Assembly: GCF_014066305.1 (NCBI RefSeq)
Contig: NW_023501107.1
Span: 1 to 64,000 of the forward strand
Reading direction: 5' to 3'
Source of the DNA: Letharia columbiana
Lineage: Eukaryota; Ascomycota; Lecanoromycetes; Lecanorales; Parmeliaceae
DNA: 64,000 bases
The stretch's first letter is position 1, and every line of letters starts with the position of its first letter. Both the position numbers and the translations under genes were made by a program. Shown in pieces: positions 14,051 through 26,330 of this stretch. A model generated the notes under the pieces. It had not been told where the DNA came from. It searched no databases and worked only from the letters and a program-made list of their open reading frames with translations.

Positions 14051-15180
14051 TATCTTCGAAGAGATATCGTTAAGTCCTCGGCGTCTAGCGCTTAAACGAA
14101 GTCTAAGCGGTAATATTTTAGTATCCGCAACTTAAATTTTAGATCGAGTGTTAAAATTGATATAGAGTTCTTAGTAGAATTTAAAGAAGATTAAAATATT
14201 AATAACTAAATCGTTTCTTTATATAATTTAATAATTATTAAAAATATCTATATAGAATACTAGAAATAAAATATAAAGATCTTAACATCTATTAAAACAT
14301 TTGAATTTTAATTCTTAATAAATTAAAATAAGATTTTTAGCGTATTTAATTTAAATATTTAATTGAATTTTATTTTAAAAGAAAATTAAGAATATTTTTA
14401 TATATTTAAATAACTCTAAGCTAAGTCTATATATATATATATTATTTATATAAAAATATCTTAAATATTAAGTTAAGAAATAAGAAATAAAGATTAAGAT
14501 TTATAGTAGCGGGTATACTCGTACTTAGTAAATCTCCGCGACGAAACTATTCTTAATACTAAAAAAATTAATTTAAGAGTAAATTTGAAAATTTTAAAAT
14601 CTAAGACTTTCAATTACTTTAAATTACATTATTTTTTTTGAAATTTTATAGAATATAAATTCTTAAAGAAATTATAAAGAATGATAATATTGTGACGAAG
14701 AAAGTTCTAAGTCCATTAATAATTATATATAATAATTTTTATCTAAAAAATTCTAAATAATTTTTTTAATATTATTATATCGTTAAATAGCTTTTAAAAA
14801 GCTCTATAATTATACGTATTTAAAGTTATATATTTTAAATATTAATAAGAAATAATAGCTTATCTAGATTTTTTTATATAATAATTCTAAATTAAATCGA
14901 CGTTTTAATTTAATAATATAATAATTTATAATTATATTCTCGTTATTATTAGATCGTTAGATAATTCTTCTTTACGTTTATAAGTAATACTATATAAAGT
15001 TATATATTAATATTAATATTATTTCTAAAGATTATTCGAAGATAATAAGACGTTAATATATAATTTTATTAAATAAATAAATATTCGATAATAAAGATAT
15101 TTTTATTTTAACGACGCGGAATAGCTCGTAATAAACTCTATAACTAGTTATATCTATATTAAAATACTTATTATATACTT
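14040..15180 (+). repeat. dispersed repeat, copy 1
   Basis: From cgcttaaacgaagtctaagcg through the stretch ending near gtaatctccgcgacgaaa and on to ataattagacg-like sequence, this segment matches 19,180-20,300 in the same order and orientation. Landmarks in common include aaaaatatctatatagaata, gattttagcgtatttaattt and aaagttctaagtccattaata. It starts where the helicase relic ends. Identity unknown. Confidence 0.7.
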
Positions 15181-15239
15181 ATTATTAATATTAAGATTAT
15201 ATATAAAGATATCTAATTAATTTCTACTTAATAGAAAGT

Positions 15240-17110
15240 ATACTTATAAAAAATATATTTCTAAAAACTCTATATATATATACTATTTTTAACTTAATTT
15301 TATATATATTAAGTAATTTTTATATATAATTCTATATTAGAGATTAAATCTTAATATCTTATTTACGTTAAAAAGATAAGACTTTAAGAAAGACTATAAA
15401 CGCTATTATTTTAGCGAGTTATATTTTATTTATAGTTTTTATATATTAATATAACTCTAATTCATCGATATTTAAAACCCGATTAAGAGGAGAATAAAAA
15501 ATATCTTATTAATTTCATTTTTAATATCGATAAGTTTCTATTTAAAGAAAATTATACTTATATTAAATATATCTCTAATTCCTCTATATATAATAAATAT
15601 TTTTAACTTAATTTTATATATATTAAGTAATTTTTATATATAATTCTATATTAGAGATTAAATCTTAGTATCTAATTTACGTTAAAAAGATAAGACTTTA
15701 AGAAAGACTATAAACGCTATTATTTTAGCGAGTTATATTTTATTTATAGTTTTTATATATTAATATAACTCTAATTCATCGATATTTAAGATCAGATTAA
15801 GAAGAGAATAAAAAATACCTTATTAATTACGTTTCTAATATTAACGATTTTCTATTTAAAGAAGATTATACTTATATTAAATATATCTCTAATTCCTCTA
15901 TATATATATACTATTTTTAACTTAATTTTATATATATTAAGTAATTTTTATATATAATTCTATATTAGAGATTAAATCTTAGTATCTAATTTACGTTAAA
16001 AAGATAAGACTTTAAGAAAGACTATAAACGCTATTATTTTAGCGAGTTATATTTTATTTATAGTTTTTATATATTAATATAACTCTAATTCATCGATATT
16101 TAAGATCAGATTAAGAAGAGAATAAAAAATATCTTATTAATTACGTTTCTAATATTGACGATTTTCTATTTAAAGAAGATTATACTTATATTAAATATAT
16201 CTCTAATTCCTCTATATATATATACTATTTTTAACTTAATTTTATATATATTAAGTAATTTTTATATATAATTCTATATTAGAGATTAAATCTTAGTATC
16301 TAATTTACGTTAAAAAGATAAGACTTTAAGAAAGACTATAAACGCTATTATTTTAGCGAGTTATATTTTATTTATAGTTTTTATATATTAATATAACTCT
16401 AATTCATCGATATTTAAGATTAGATTAAGAAGAGAATAAAAAATATCTTATTAATTACGTTTCTAATATTCGACGATTTTCTATTTAAAGAAGATTATAC
16501 TTATATTAAATATATCTCTAATTCCTCTATATATATATACTATTTTTAACTTAATTTTATATATATTAAGTAATTTTTATATATAATTCTATATTAGAGA
16601 TTAAATCTTAGTATCTAATTTACGTTAAAAAGATAAGACTTTAAAAAAGACTATAAACGCTATTATTTTAGCGAGTTATATTTTATTTATAGTTTTTATA
16701 TATTAATATAACTCTAATTCATCGATATTTAAGATTAGATTAAGAAGAGAATAAAAAATATCTTATTAATTACGTTTCTACTATTACGACGATTTTCTAT
16801 TTAAAGAAGATTATATTTATATTAAATATATCTCTAATTCCTCTATATATATATACTATTTTTAACTTAATTTTATATATATTAAGTAATTTTTATATAT
16901 AATTCTATATTAGAGATTAAATCTTAGTATCTTATTTACGTTAAAATAGTAAGACTCGAAGAAAGACTATAAACGCTATTATTTTAGCGAGTTATATTTT
17001 ATTTATAGTTTTTATATATTAATATAACTCTAATTCATCGATATTTAAGATTAGATTAAGAAGAGAATAAAAAATATCTTATTAATTACGTTTCTAATAA
17101 CGATAATTTT
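15240..17110 (+). repeat. ~315-bp tandem array, six nearly identical units
   Basis: The landmark aacttaattttatatatatt recurs at about 15,291, 15,605, 15,919, 16,232, 16,548 and 16,864. The units are almost identical, including a gcgctattattttagcgag-like core and the tail taagaagagaataaaaaata. They differ mostly by a few bases before gattttctattt. High identity among fully RIP-mutated units means the array expanded after RIP, or escapes further RIP. Confidence 0.9.
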
Positions 17111-17476
17111 CTTTTTTTAAATTAGGGAAATATCTTATATAACTCTAAAGATATTATATTTATAATTATTATTAAGAAATATTTTCTAAAGATTTAACTC
17201 TAGCTATATCTTTTTAGATATTAAGATAAAAATAATAAAAAATACGTTTATATAAAGTATTTTCGATATTAATTCTAATAATATATAAATATCTATTAGA
17301 TTTAATTTTATAATTTTCTTTTATCTAAGAAATTCGAACTCTATATCTTCTTAGCGTAAAGAATTTCGAGACTTTATAACTTTTCTTTATATTTATTAAA
17401 TCTTATAGTTTTAATATTATTATATCGCTTTAAATAAGCTTTATTTATAAAGTAAAAAAGTATATATAAATATATT

Positions 17477-17601
17477 AAGTCTATCGAAATTCGAACTCGA
17501 GATCTTAGTTTTCGATTTCGTTACGTTTTATATAAATAATAAATTATATTATATATATAGCTCGTAAAGAGAACTATACTCTATTACTAAGCTATAGACT
17601 T
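17477..17601 (-). tRNA. RIP-mutated intron-containing tRNA-Lys(CTT)-like relic
   Basis: On the minus strand a full cloverleaf can be drawn. The acceptor is aagtcta paired with tagactt (7/7). The D-arm is gctt..gagt, paired through two wobbles, in the box-A-like context tagcttagtaatag. The anticodon stem tagtt pairs with aacta, which lies beyond a ~54-nt insertion at the normal intron site after position 37. The loop ct-ctt-t gives anticodon CTT. The variable region is agatc and the T-arm is tcgag-ttcgaat-ttcga with a box-B-like gttcgaatt. The conserved G18G19 appear as AA and position 37 is T, so it is probably dead. The changes are the kind RIP makes. A tRNA-derived SINE head is the alternative. 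Confidence 0.55.
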
Positions 17602-18526
17602 AATTTAAATATTAGAAATATAATTATATTAATATATAAAGAGTTTATAATTATATAACGAATAATTTATATTCGCGTTATAGATAATTAGAATAATACT
17701 AATATTAATTCTCTTAATAAAAGAGTTTTAATTAATATCGAGATTATATTAATATATTTTATTTTTATATTTAATAATTTTTTATAATATATATATAATT
17801 TTTAATTTTTAACTCTAAATATTACTCTAACTCTTTCTTATCTTTAATTAACTTAATTCTAATATCTTCTATAAAGATAACTATATATTATATATTTAAT
17901 ATTCTTTTATTATTAAATTCATCTACGTTTATATTATATTCTTTATTATATAAGTTTCTAAATCGATATTATAAATATTAGTTTTAAATTAATTAGAAGT
18001 ATTTAATATCTAATATTAAGTAATTAATTAATATTTTAATTTTAATAATTATATAATTAGATATAATATTCTTAAAACTTCTACGTTATTAAATTCGTCT
18101 AAATTTTTATTATATTATAGATTATTTAAGTAATAAAACTATAAATAATCGCGGCTTAATATCTTAGAGTATAATTAAGTTATAGAATTTTAATCTATTA
18201 TATAATACTATATAAGTGAATTTTACTTCGATTTTCGAAATTTTAAGTTTTATATAGAATATTAATTAAGTAGTTTCATTTATTTTTTTTAAATTTTAAG
18301 AGACGTTAATTATTTAATATTAATAAAAATATCTCGCTTAATCTTTATATTACGTATAACTTTTTAAATATTAATAGCAAAAATATAATTTATATATTAT
18401 TATTAATCATTTTTAACGTAGAATTTAATAAAAGAATAAAAAAAAGAAATTTTAAGATATTAAAAAAATGTCCTTAGGATAACTCGAACTCCGAACCTTT
18501 TAGTAAGAAAAAGAAAAAAAAAATAT

Positions 18527-18577
18527 CCTCGCCTTTATATAGTCTTTAACCTAAGTTAAAGACTATATAAAAGCGGA
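18527..18577. repeat. perfect 17-bp-arm inverted repeat (hairpin)
   Basis: tttatatagtctttaac (18,534-18,550) is followed after four bases by its exact reverse complement (18,555-18,571). The flanks cctcgc and gcggagg extend the pairing imperfectly. It lies beside a ggataactcgaactccgaacc segment, the same arrangement of B-box-like motif plus hairpin seen in the repeats at 20.5, 21.2 and 22.0 kb. Confidence 0.75.
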
Positions 18578-19179
18578 GGATTCTTAATATCCGCTATTAA
18601 AGTATATAATGAAATAATAAAATTTAATATGAACGCTAACTCGAAGTGAGATAATAATCGTAAATCTTAATAGATTATAGTCGAAATATTAAATAAATCT
18701 TAAAAATTTAATTTCTATATATAATGCTAACTAAGTACTATTAGCATTTTTTTGAAATTTTTTAAATATATTATATATTTATTACTAGATAAATCGATAA
18801 GCTAAGAGTTCTCTTAGCGTTCTTTAACTCGAAGTACGTATAAAAAGGTTTTATATTTTAAATAATAACTCTATAAGTAAATCTTTTCAAAAAACACGCG
18901 TTGAAATCCTAAAATTATATAGTTTTTTTTAAATATTTTTTAAGTATTTTTTTTTTAAATAAAAGAATAAAGTAATTAAATATTTAATTTTATTTTAAAT
19001 ATTTTAATAATAAATAGATTAGTTTTAGTTAGATTTTTAAAATTTTTAAATCTATAAATAATATTAATTAAGTAAATATATTATTTTTTTATAAAATAAA
19101 ATAAAATTATATATTAACTACGAGGAATAAAATAGTTATATAAAGTTCTCTTAGTATCGATAAATTAAGAAAACGACTT

Positions 19180-20300
19180 TATATATAGACGTTAACGCTT
19201 AAGCGAAGTCTAAGTAATAATATTATAATATTTATAATTTAGATTTTAGATCGAATATTAAAATAAATATAGAGTTTTTAATAGAATTTAAATAAGATTT
19301 AAATATATAGATTAAAAGTTAATATATTAATAACTTAATTATTTCTTTATATAATTTAATAGTTATTAAAAATATTTCTATAGAATAATCGAAATAGAAT
19401 ATAATAGTTTTAATATTTATTAGAATATGTAAATTCTAACTCTAAATAAATTAAAATAAGATTTTCAACGTATTTAATTTGAATATTTATTTCAATCTTA
19501 TTTTAAGAAAAATTAAGAATATTTTTATATATTCAAATAGATCTAAATAGAGTTTATATATTTATATATTTTTTTTTTAATAATATCTAGAATAATAGGT
19601 CGAGGAATAAGAAATAAAAATTTAGATTTATAATGGCGGGTATATTTATACGAAGTAAATCTCCGCGCTAAATCTCTTCTTAATATTAAAAAAATCAATT
19701 TAGTAGCAAATTTGAAAATTCTTAAATTATATACTTTTTATAACTTTAAATTACTTGATTTTTTTTGAAATTTTATAGAATAAAAATTTTTAAAGAAAAT
19801 ATAAAGAATAATAATATTGTAACGGAGAAAGTTCTTAGTTTATTAATAATTATATATAATAATTTTTATCTAAAAAACTCTAAATAATATTTTTAATATT
19901 TTTATATTACTAAATAGCTCTTAAAATCCTCTATTACTATACGTATTTAAAATTATAAGTTTTAAATAATAATAATAAATACTAGCTTATCGAGATTTCT
20001 TTATATAGTAATTCTATATTAAATCGACATTTTTATTTAATAACATAATAATTTATAATTACTTTTTCGTTGAGATTATATCGTTAAATAACCTTTTTTT
20101 ATTTTTATAAATATTATTATATAAAATTATATATTAATCTTAAATTATTTTAAAAGATGATTCGGGGATAATTAGACGCTAATATACGATTTTATTAAAT
20201 AATTAAATACTCGATAATAATTATCTTTTCGTTTTAATATCGTTGAATAGCCCTTAATTAGGGCTATAAATTATATTATTTAAATATTTTTATTTATTAT
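19180..20300 (+). repeat. dispersed repeat, copy 2
   Basis: Matches 14,040-15,180 in the same orientation, starting at cgcttaagcgaagtctaag and running through aaagttcttagtttattaata. It runs directly into the three-copy repeat that follows. Differences are largely C/T and G/A. Confidence 0.7.
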
Positions 20301-22460
20301 AAATTCGATGTTGGCGTTAAGGTTTTAGATAGAGATATTAAAATACTCGCTTATTTTTTATATTGCCTATAACTTTTCAAATATTAATAGCAAAAATATA
20401 AACTCAAATATCATTATTAATCATTTTTTTCATAGAGTTCAGCGATGTAATAAAAAAAAGATATTTCAAGAATTTAAAAAAGTAGCGACGGTGTGACTCG
20501 AACTCCCGACCTTATTCACCTAAAAATTAAAAAAAATTCCTTACTTACGATACGACCACGGGTTAAATGGCCATATCGTAAGCAAGAAATAAAATAATTT
20601 TACCTATTTTATTATATAAAGAAAATAAATTATTTAATATATTAATAATTTCTTTAATACGAGTAATAAGTATTACTTTAATAGATTATAACCCTAAAAT
20701 TACGCGATTATTAAATTTTAAATTTTATTAAAAATTACTAACTAAGTATAACTATTATTATTTTTAAGTTTCTTAAATATATTTTATATATAGGGCGAAG
20801 TAAATTTCTAAGCTAAGGGTTTAGATAATTCGAGAATAATTAGACGCTAATATACGATTTTATTAAATAATCAAATACTCGATAATAATTATCTTTTCGT
20901 TTTAATATCGTTGAATTGCCCTTAATTAGGGCTATAAATTATATTATTTAAATATTTTTATTTATTATAAATTCGTTATTGGCGTTAAGATTTTAGATAG
21001 AGATATTAAAATACTCGCTTATTTTTTATATTGCCTATAACTTTTCAAATATTAATAGCAAAAATATAAACTCAAATATCATTATTAATCATTTTTTTCA
21101 TAGAGTTCAGCGATATAATAAAAAAAAGATATTTTAAGAATTTAAAAAAGTGGCGACGGTGTGACTCGAACTCCCGACCTTATTCATCTAAAAGTTAAAA
21201 AAAATTTCTTACTTACGACACGACCACGGGTTAGATGGCTATATCGTAAGCAAAGAATAAAATAGATTCACCTATTTTATTATATAAAGAAATAAATTAT
21301 TTAATATATTAATAATTTCTTTAATAAAAGTAATAAGTATTATTTTAATAGATTATAACTCTAAAATTACGCGATTATTAAATTTTAAATTTTATTAAAA
21401 ATCGCTAACTAAGTATAACTAATTTTTTTTTTAAGTTTCTTAAATATATTTTATATATAAAGCGAAATAAATTTCTAGACTAATAATTTCTCTTAACGCG
21501 AAAAGTAATCGATACGTATATAGAAATTTATTATTTTAAATAACGAATATAGAAGTAAATCTATTTAAAAAATACGCGTTAAAATCTTAGAGTTATCTAA
21601 ATTATTTTAAAAGATAATTCGAGGATAATTAGACGCTAATATACGATTTTATTAAATAGTTAAATACTCGATAATAATTATCTTTTCGTTTTAATATCGT
21701 TGAATCGCCCTTAATTAGGGCTATAAATCATCTTATTTAAATATTTTTATTTATTATAAATTCGTTGTTGGCGTTAAGGTTTTAGATAGAGATATTAAAA
21801 TACTCGCTTATTTTTTATATTGCCTATAACTTTTCAAATATTAATAGCAAAAATATGAACTCTTAAATATTATTATTAATCATTTTTTTCATAGAGTTCA
21901 GCGATGTAATAAAAAAAAAAATTTCAAGAATTTAAAAAAGTGGCGACGGTGTGACTCGAACTCTCGATCTTATTTATCTAAAAATAAAAATAAATTTCTT
22001 AATTACGACACTATTATAGGTTAAGATGGCCATATCGTAAGCAGAGAATAAAATAAATTCCCCTATTATATAATATAAAGAAAATAAATTATTTAATATA
22101 TTAATAATTTCTTTAATACGAGATAATAAGTATTATTTTAATAGATTATAACTCTAAAATTACGCGATTATTAAATTTTAAATTTTATTAAAAATTGCTA
22201 ATTAATTATAACTCAATTTTTTTTTAAGTTTCTTAAATATATTTTATATATAGGGCGAAATAAATTTCTAAGTAAAGGGTTTCTCTTTACGCGAAAAGTA
22301 ATCGATACGTATATAGAAATTTATTATTTTAAATAACGAATATAGAAGCAAATCTATTCAAAAAATATACGTTAAAATCCTAAAATTCTTAAGTTTTTTT
22401 ATATATTTTTTTCAAATTTTTTATTTTAAATAACAAAAAAAATTAATTAAATATTTAATT
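20155..22460 (+). repeat. three tandem copies of a ~0.7-0.8-kb element with B-box-like motif and hairpin
   Basis: Copies begin at about 20,158, 20,827 and 21,611 with gataattcg(a/g)ggataattagacgc. Each contains cccttaattagggct, a stretch near atattgcctataacttttca, then gcgacggtgtgactcgaactc. The reverse complement of that last motif has gttcgagtc, which fits the pol III B-box GWTCRANNC. About 35 A-rich bases later comes a hairpin (cttacga..ggccat paired with ..ggtc..tcgtaag). A diverged fourth copy lies at 18.3-18.6 kb. No matching 5' tRNA half was found, so a SINE-like or tRNA-derived origin is only a suggestion. Confidence 0.7.
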
Positions 22461-22721
22461 TTATTTAAAACATCTTAATTCTAAATAGATCAATTCTAGG
22501 GTTATTTCTAAAATTTTAACTTTTATATATAATATCAACTAAGCAGTACTATTATTTTTTTCAATTTTTAAATCATATTAATTATTCGTTACGGGGAATA
22601 AAATTATAATATAAAGTTCTCTTAGCGCCGGCGAGTCGGGGAAACGACTTTATATGTAGACTTTGACATTTTTTCAAAAAATAACTATAAGACCAAATTC
22701 CGCGGCATAAGGGGCGCTGTG

Positions 22722-22854
22722 TAGCCCTAGCTTAGGGCTATTCGAATCTGAAAAAATAAAGAAATTCTATCAGAAAAAAAAGCGCATTCCATTTGAATAT
22801 AAAAGTTGTAATGGAATGCGCCTCCGCGCTAAGAGCTGTTCTAATGGAATGCGA
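22722..22854. repeat. inverted repeat cluster (gcgcattccatt / aatggaatgcgc)
   Basis: gcgcattccatt (22,782-22,793) and its exact reverse complement (22,810-22,821) form 12-bp arms around a 16-base loop. A third aatggaatgcg follows at 22,843. Just upstream, tagccctagcttagggcta (22,722-22,740) is a second palindrome. Composition here is less AT-rich than around it. It may be the end of a DNA transposon whose body is the decayed DNA to the right; I found no partner end. Confidence 0.6.
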
Positions 22855-24894
22855 CTATATACTTACTATTAAAGTTATTATTATTATTAAAAAAGAATAC
22901 TATAAAATTATTAATCTACGCGCCGACGTAATTAATAATAATAAGATACTTATAAGAAAGAGAAGTAGACTACTAATATAATAAGATATACTATACTTAT
23001 ATTAATATTAATATTAATATTATAACGCTAGAGTAAGCACTTATAAAAGAAACGTTAGAAGTTACGAAAAATAAAAATAAATAATTCGAAAGAGATTTTT
23101 ATATTCTCTACTATAGCGCTATCGCTAGCGAATAACATCTAGTAATATAGATAGTAGCGACGCGATAATATTTCGCTATTATCTATAAAGCTATATCGCC
23201 TAGCTATTATTATTATTTCTACTATTATTATTAATTAATAATTAAAAGCGTTATCGCGAACGCGTCGCTCTATTAATTATTCTTTTTAAATCTTTATAAT
23301 AAAGATTATTACTATATTACTTCGCTATAAATATAATACGCTACAAAAATAACATTATCTATAAAAAAACTCTTCTCTCTCCTTTTATCTACTAGGTTTT
23401 TAAGATTTTATTATAAATTTCTAAATTTAATACTATTCGCTATAGGGGCTATTAATTAACGTCGTAGAAATATTAATATTAAGCGCGTTAGCTTATTATA
23501 AATTATTATTAATTAATATTATAGAAGTAATATTATTCTTAAAGATAATATTAATATTATTATATAATATATTAATAACGCGTCTATAGCGCGTAATAAT
23601 TAATTCTATCGCGTTATTAAAACGATATTATAATAGATTAACTCTTTTCCCTTATTTTCCTATTAAGATTTAAAGGTTTTTTAATAAGCGTTCTATTTTT
23701 ACTTAAGCGTCTAAGGATTAGGGTTTAGAAGAGGAGGTAATTATTAGATCTAATGCGTTATAGGCCTTAGCGCTACTTACGCTAAGACGTCGATATCGTA
23801 TATTCTACGTTAAGATTTCTTTTAAGATCTAGTTTTAATAATATATCTTATATACTTAGAGGCTTAACGAATATAGATCTACTTTATATATCTTAAAGTT
23901 TTAATATTTCTTAGAGATTAGTTCTACTATCAAATATACTATTAAATTCCATAACGATATTATATCTTTTATAGCCTATATTTACTAGCTAATCGTCAAT
24001 AGACTACGCTCTTATAAGGCCTTTATTATCACTATCAATCTATACGCTATATTTTCGAATTCAAATGTAAATAGTTATAGAAAAAACTCTATTTTGATTC
24101 GGAAACAGAAATCGATATTAGAGTTAGTCGTGAGGCTTGTATATATTAGACCTATATATTTATTCTCTAAGATTCCGTAAGCCTAGAAGCAAATCAACTT
24201 ATCTTCGGATAGTCTCTCTCCGACAGTCCCCCGTCAAACTAAAAAAGCCTCCCGCGTACGATCTATACGTTAAGCTTTCAACTCTATCTAATTTTAATAA
24301 GAGATAACGCTAGCCCTATTCATCCGATTATAAGAGACTTTAAGAATTTCTCTTATTTTATTAATTTTAAAGTAATTCTTTAGAGCGATAACGTAATATT
24401 TAGAGTATATTATAAATGAATTAAAGATAGTATAATAGTAGTAGAATAAGAACTCGTATCGTATATAATTATAATTAAATCGCTAGTATCGATGAGAAGA
24501 TCGATATCGATAGATCTTATAAGTAGATAAATACTTATCTTTTTTTTATATTCTTATATTTTATTTAAACTTAACTTCTATTTCGCTTATTTATATATTA
24601 TAAATATTATCGAGTATACTACGACGGTTATAGATAAGAAGAGACGTATTTTCGTTATCTTCTTAGTTATCTATAAGCGTATCTCTATTAATAGCGAGAT
24701 CTTTTCTAATAAGAATATTATAATTCTACGTCTTAAGACTTAATCTTATATATAAGAATTTACTATAGTAACTAGTTATAGCGAGTATTAAACTCGCTTA
24801 GAAAATATAGAATTTTCGTAAACTTAACTTATAGCCTTTCTGAAATTATAGTAAAAGTTATCGCTGAAAATCTATTTTAAAAAATCTCTTTTTC

Positions 24895-25145
24895 TTTTTA
24901 AAAAAAAAAATTTTTTTTTAAAAAAATATTTCGAGAAAAAAAAAAAAAAAAAAAAAAACACCCCCAAAAAAAAACCACCTTTACAAAAACCACACACCCC
25001 CGGGGGGGGGGGGGGAAAACGGGGACAAAAAAAATTGTGGGGGGGGGGGGGGGGGGGGGGGCAATAAAAAAAAAAAAAATAAAAAAAAAAAGCAAAAAAA
25101 AATCATAAAAAAAATTCAAAAAAAAAAAAAAAAAAAAAAAAAGAA
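24895..25145. other. homopolymer-rich junction, probable assembly artefact
   Basis: Runs of A (up to about 24), G (up to about 22) and C follow one another with almost no ordinary sequence. AT-rich RIP DNA lies to the left and normal-composition DNA starts abruptly to the right. Biological sequence of this kind is unusual; low-quality consensus or a bridged gap is more likely. Apparent open frames through it are meaningless. Confidence 0.75.
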
Positions 25146-25644
25146 AAATGTAGAAGGCCCGGGGGCTTCAACCCCGCGGGGCCAAAAAAACAATGACCAT
25201 TATGGAACCGGATTGATGCAGGGTCGCAGGCGTGAAGAAATGGCAAATGGCATGCACTGTCGTAATGCTGGTCCAGAGTGGGTATCTTGCGAAACGAGAG
25301 CAGCGTGGGAGCGGTGTATTTTTGTCCTGGACACCAGCGGCTACTTAGCTGCCGGAGTAGACATCCACCAGGCGGGCAAGGAGATACCAATTGTCAAACA
25401 AAGTGGCAGTTTGAGGGGTCGAGACCCTCTTGACTTCACGTCAAAATGAGTATCAACCCGCAACAATGTGTGGTCCGTGACTCGTCTGGTTCAAAAAAAG
25501 CGTGGAACAGCGCAAATTCCCATCGCTGATGATGCTTCGGTCGGAATGTTACGGATCTGAGCCTTTGAATGCTACTATTACTGGCATCTACCTTGAGGCA
25601 CCTGCACTAAATCTCCCGCACCATCAGAACTTTTGGACTTCATC

Positions 25645-26330
25645 TCAGCATATCAGGGCGGAAACAGTTGAAGCCCAGTCTCCTCTTTTACCTGCGCCAG
25701 GCCGAAGGCTACACTTGTTCACTTTCTTCGGGTATTCCTCTTGCATCAGCGTCAAGATGTCGCCCGCTGCTCCGACATAGAATTGTGCTCCAAGACCCCG
25801 CTGTCCAAACTCAGACGCTTTAGGTCCGCCCTCAACTTCGAATGATTTGATATCGGTGTATATGTGGTAAATGTAATGATAATCGCTCGAGTCCGCTGGA
25901 GTGTCGAGGCTGTTTGGGGGCAACGCTTTGCTGTGAGTAGGGCGCATCTGCTGCATAGATGTATGTGCGTCCAGAAAATTACCTTAGCTGAACAAAAAAT
26001 CCGAGTTGAGGCTCTGTCATACCATACTAGCTCCCAAAACAATCCACCTCGGTCCCATTCAGCAGTTTCATGTTTCCCAAGATTGGTTGACCAGCATCGT
26101 TGAGCTGGAATCCTTTCTGTGGTGGGTACACGTAGTCTCCATCTTCGCCAGTCCAGGGCCTGAGAAAGTCTCCTAGAGTCTGACCGCTAAAGTGGTCATA
26201 GTCGGACACGGAACTGAGTTATGGCAAATGCATGAAACTCCCGAACTGCCAATGTCGTTCGTGCCTGTGCAGTTATAAGTGTAGAATGCATTCCAGAGAG
26301 ATTGCTGGGGAGAGGTGAGCTCGTTGTTCA
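25645..26330 (-). pseudogene. broken TNT-domain (NADase-like) gene
   Basis: Minus-strand frames together cover most of a fungal secreted NAD-hydrolase domain of the TNT family. In order they give NCTGTNDIGSSG (about 26,220-26,290), YDHFSG..GDYVYPPQKGFQLN and GTEVDCFGS (26,027-26,209), then ALPPNSLD..YHYIYHIY and GLGAQFY down to 25,645. Several lesions break it. The frame changes near 26,200 and roughly 20 family residues are missing there. A TAG follows CFGS where the family has Glu. A further frame change occurs near 25,930, and the usual Arg before ALPP reads as Gln. No signal-peptide exon was found upstream. The family hydrolyses NAD; this copy should be inactive. The assignment rests on remembered motif patterns. 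Confidence 0.65.

Larger units (their letters stand above)
1..24880. other. AT-rich, RIP-mutated repeat isochore
   Basis: The whole block is extremely AT-rich. CpA and TpG are nearly missing over the first ~8.9 kb, whereas CpG and TpA are common. This is the product expected from fungal repeat-induced point mutation, which turns CpA into TpA on both strands. No open reading frame of meaningful length survives. The parts recognised are listed separately. The stretches 345-1,905, 5,440-6,113, 6,650-7,195, 17,602-18,520 and 22,990-24,880 hold AT-rich, stop-riddled DNA in which I recognise nothing; they are probably decayed transposons. Confidence 0.9.

Noticed and set aside
20480..20600. Full tRNA gene in the 20.5-kb repeat
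   Set aside because: The B-box-like segment and a hairpin are present, but the T-stem does not pair well and no acceptor 5' strand could be found.
22722..22740. ccctagcttaggg resembling inverted telomeric repeats
   Set aside because: Only one hexamer on each side; no TTAGGG array nearby. Treated as a chance palindrome.
24898..25390. Minus-strand frames rich in Phe/Pro across the homopolymer stretch
   Set aside because: They are translations of A, G and C runs and carry no protein signal.
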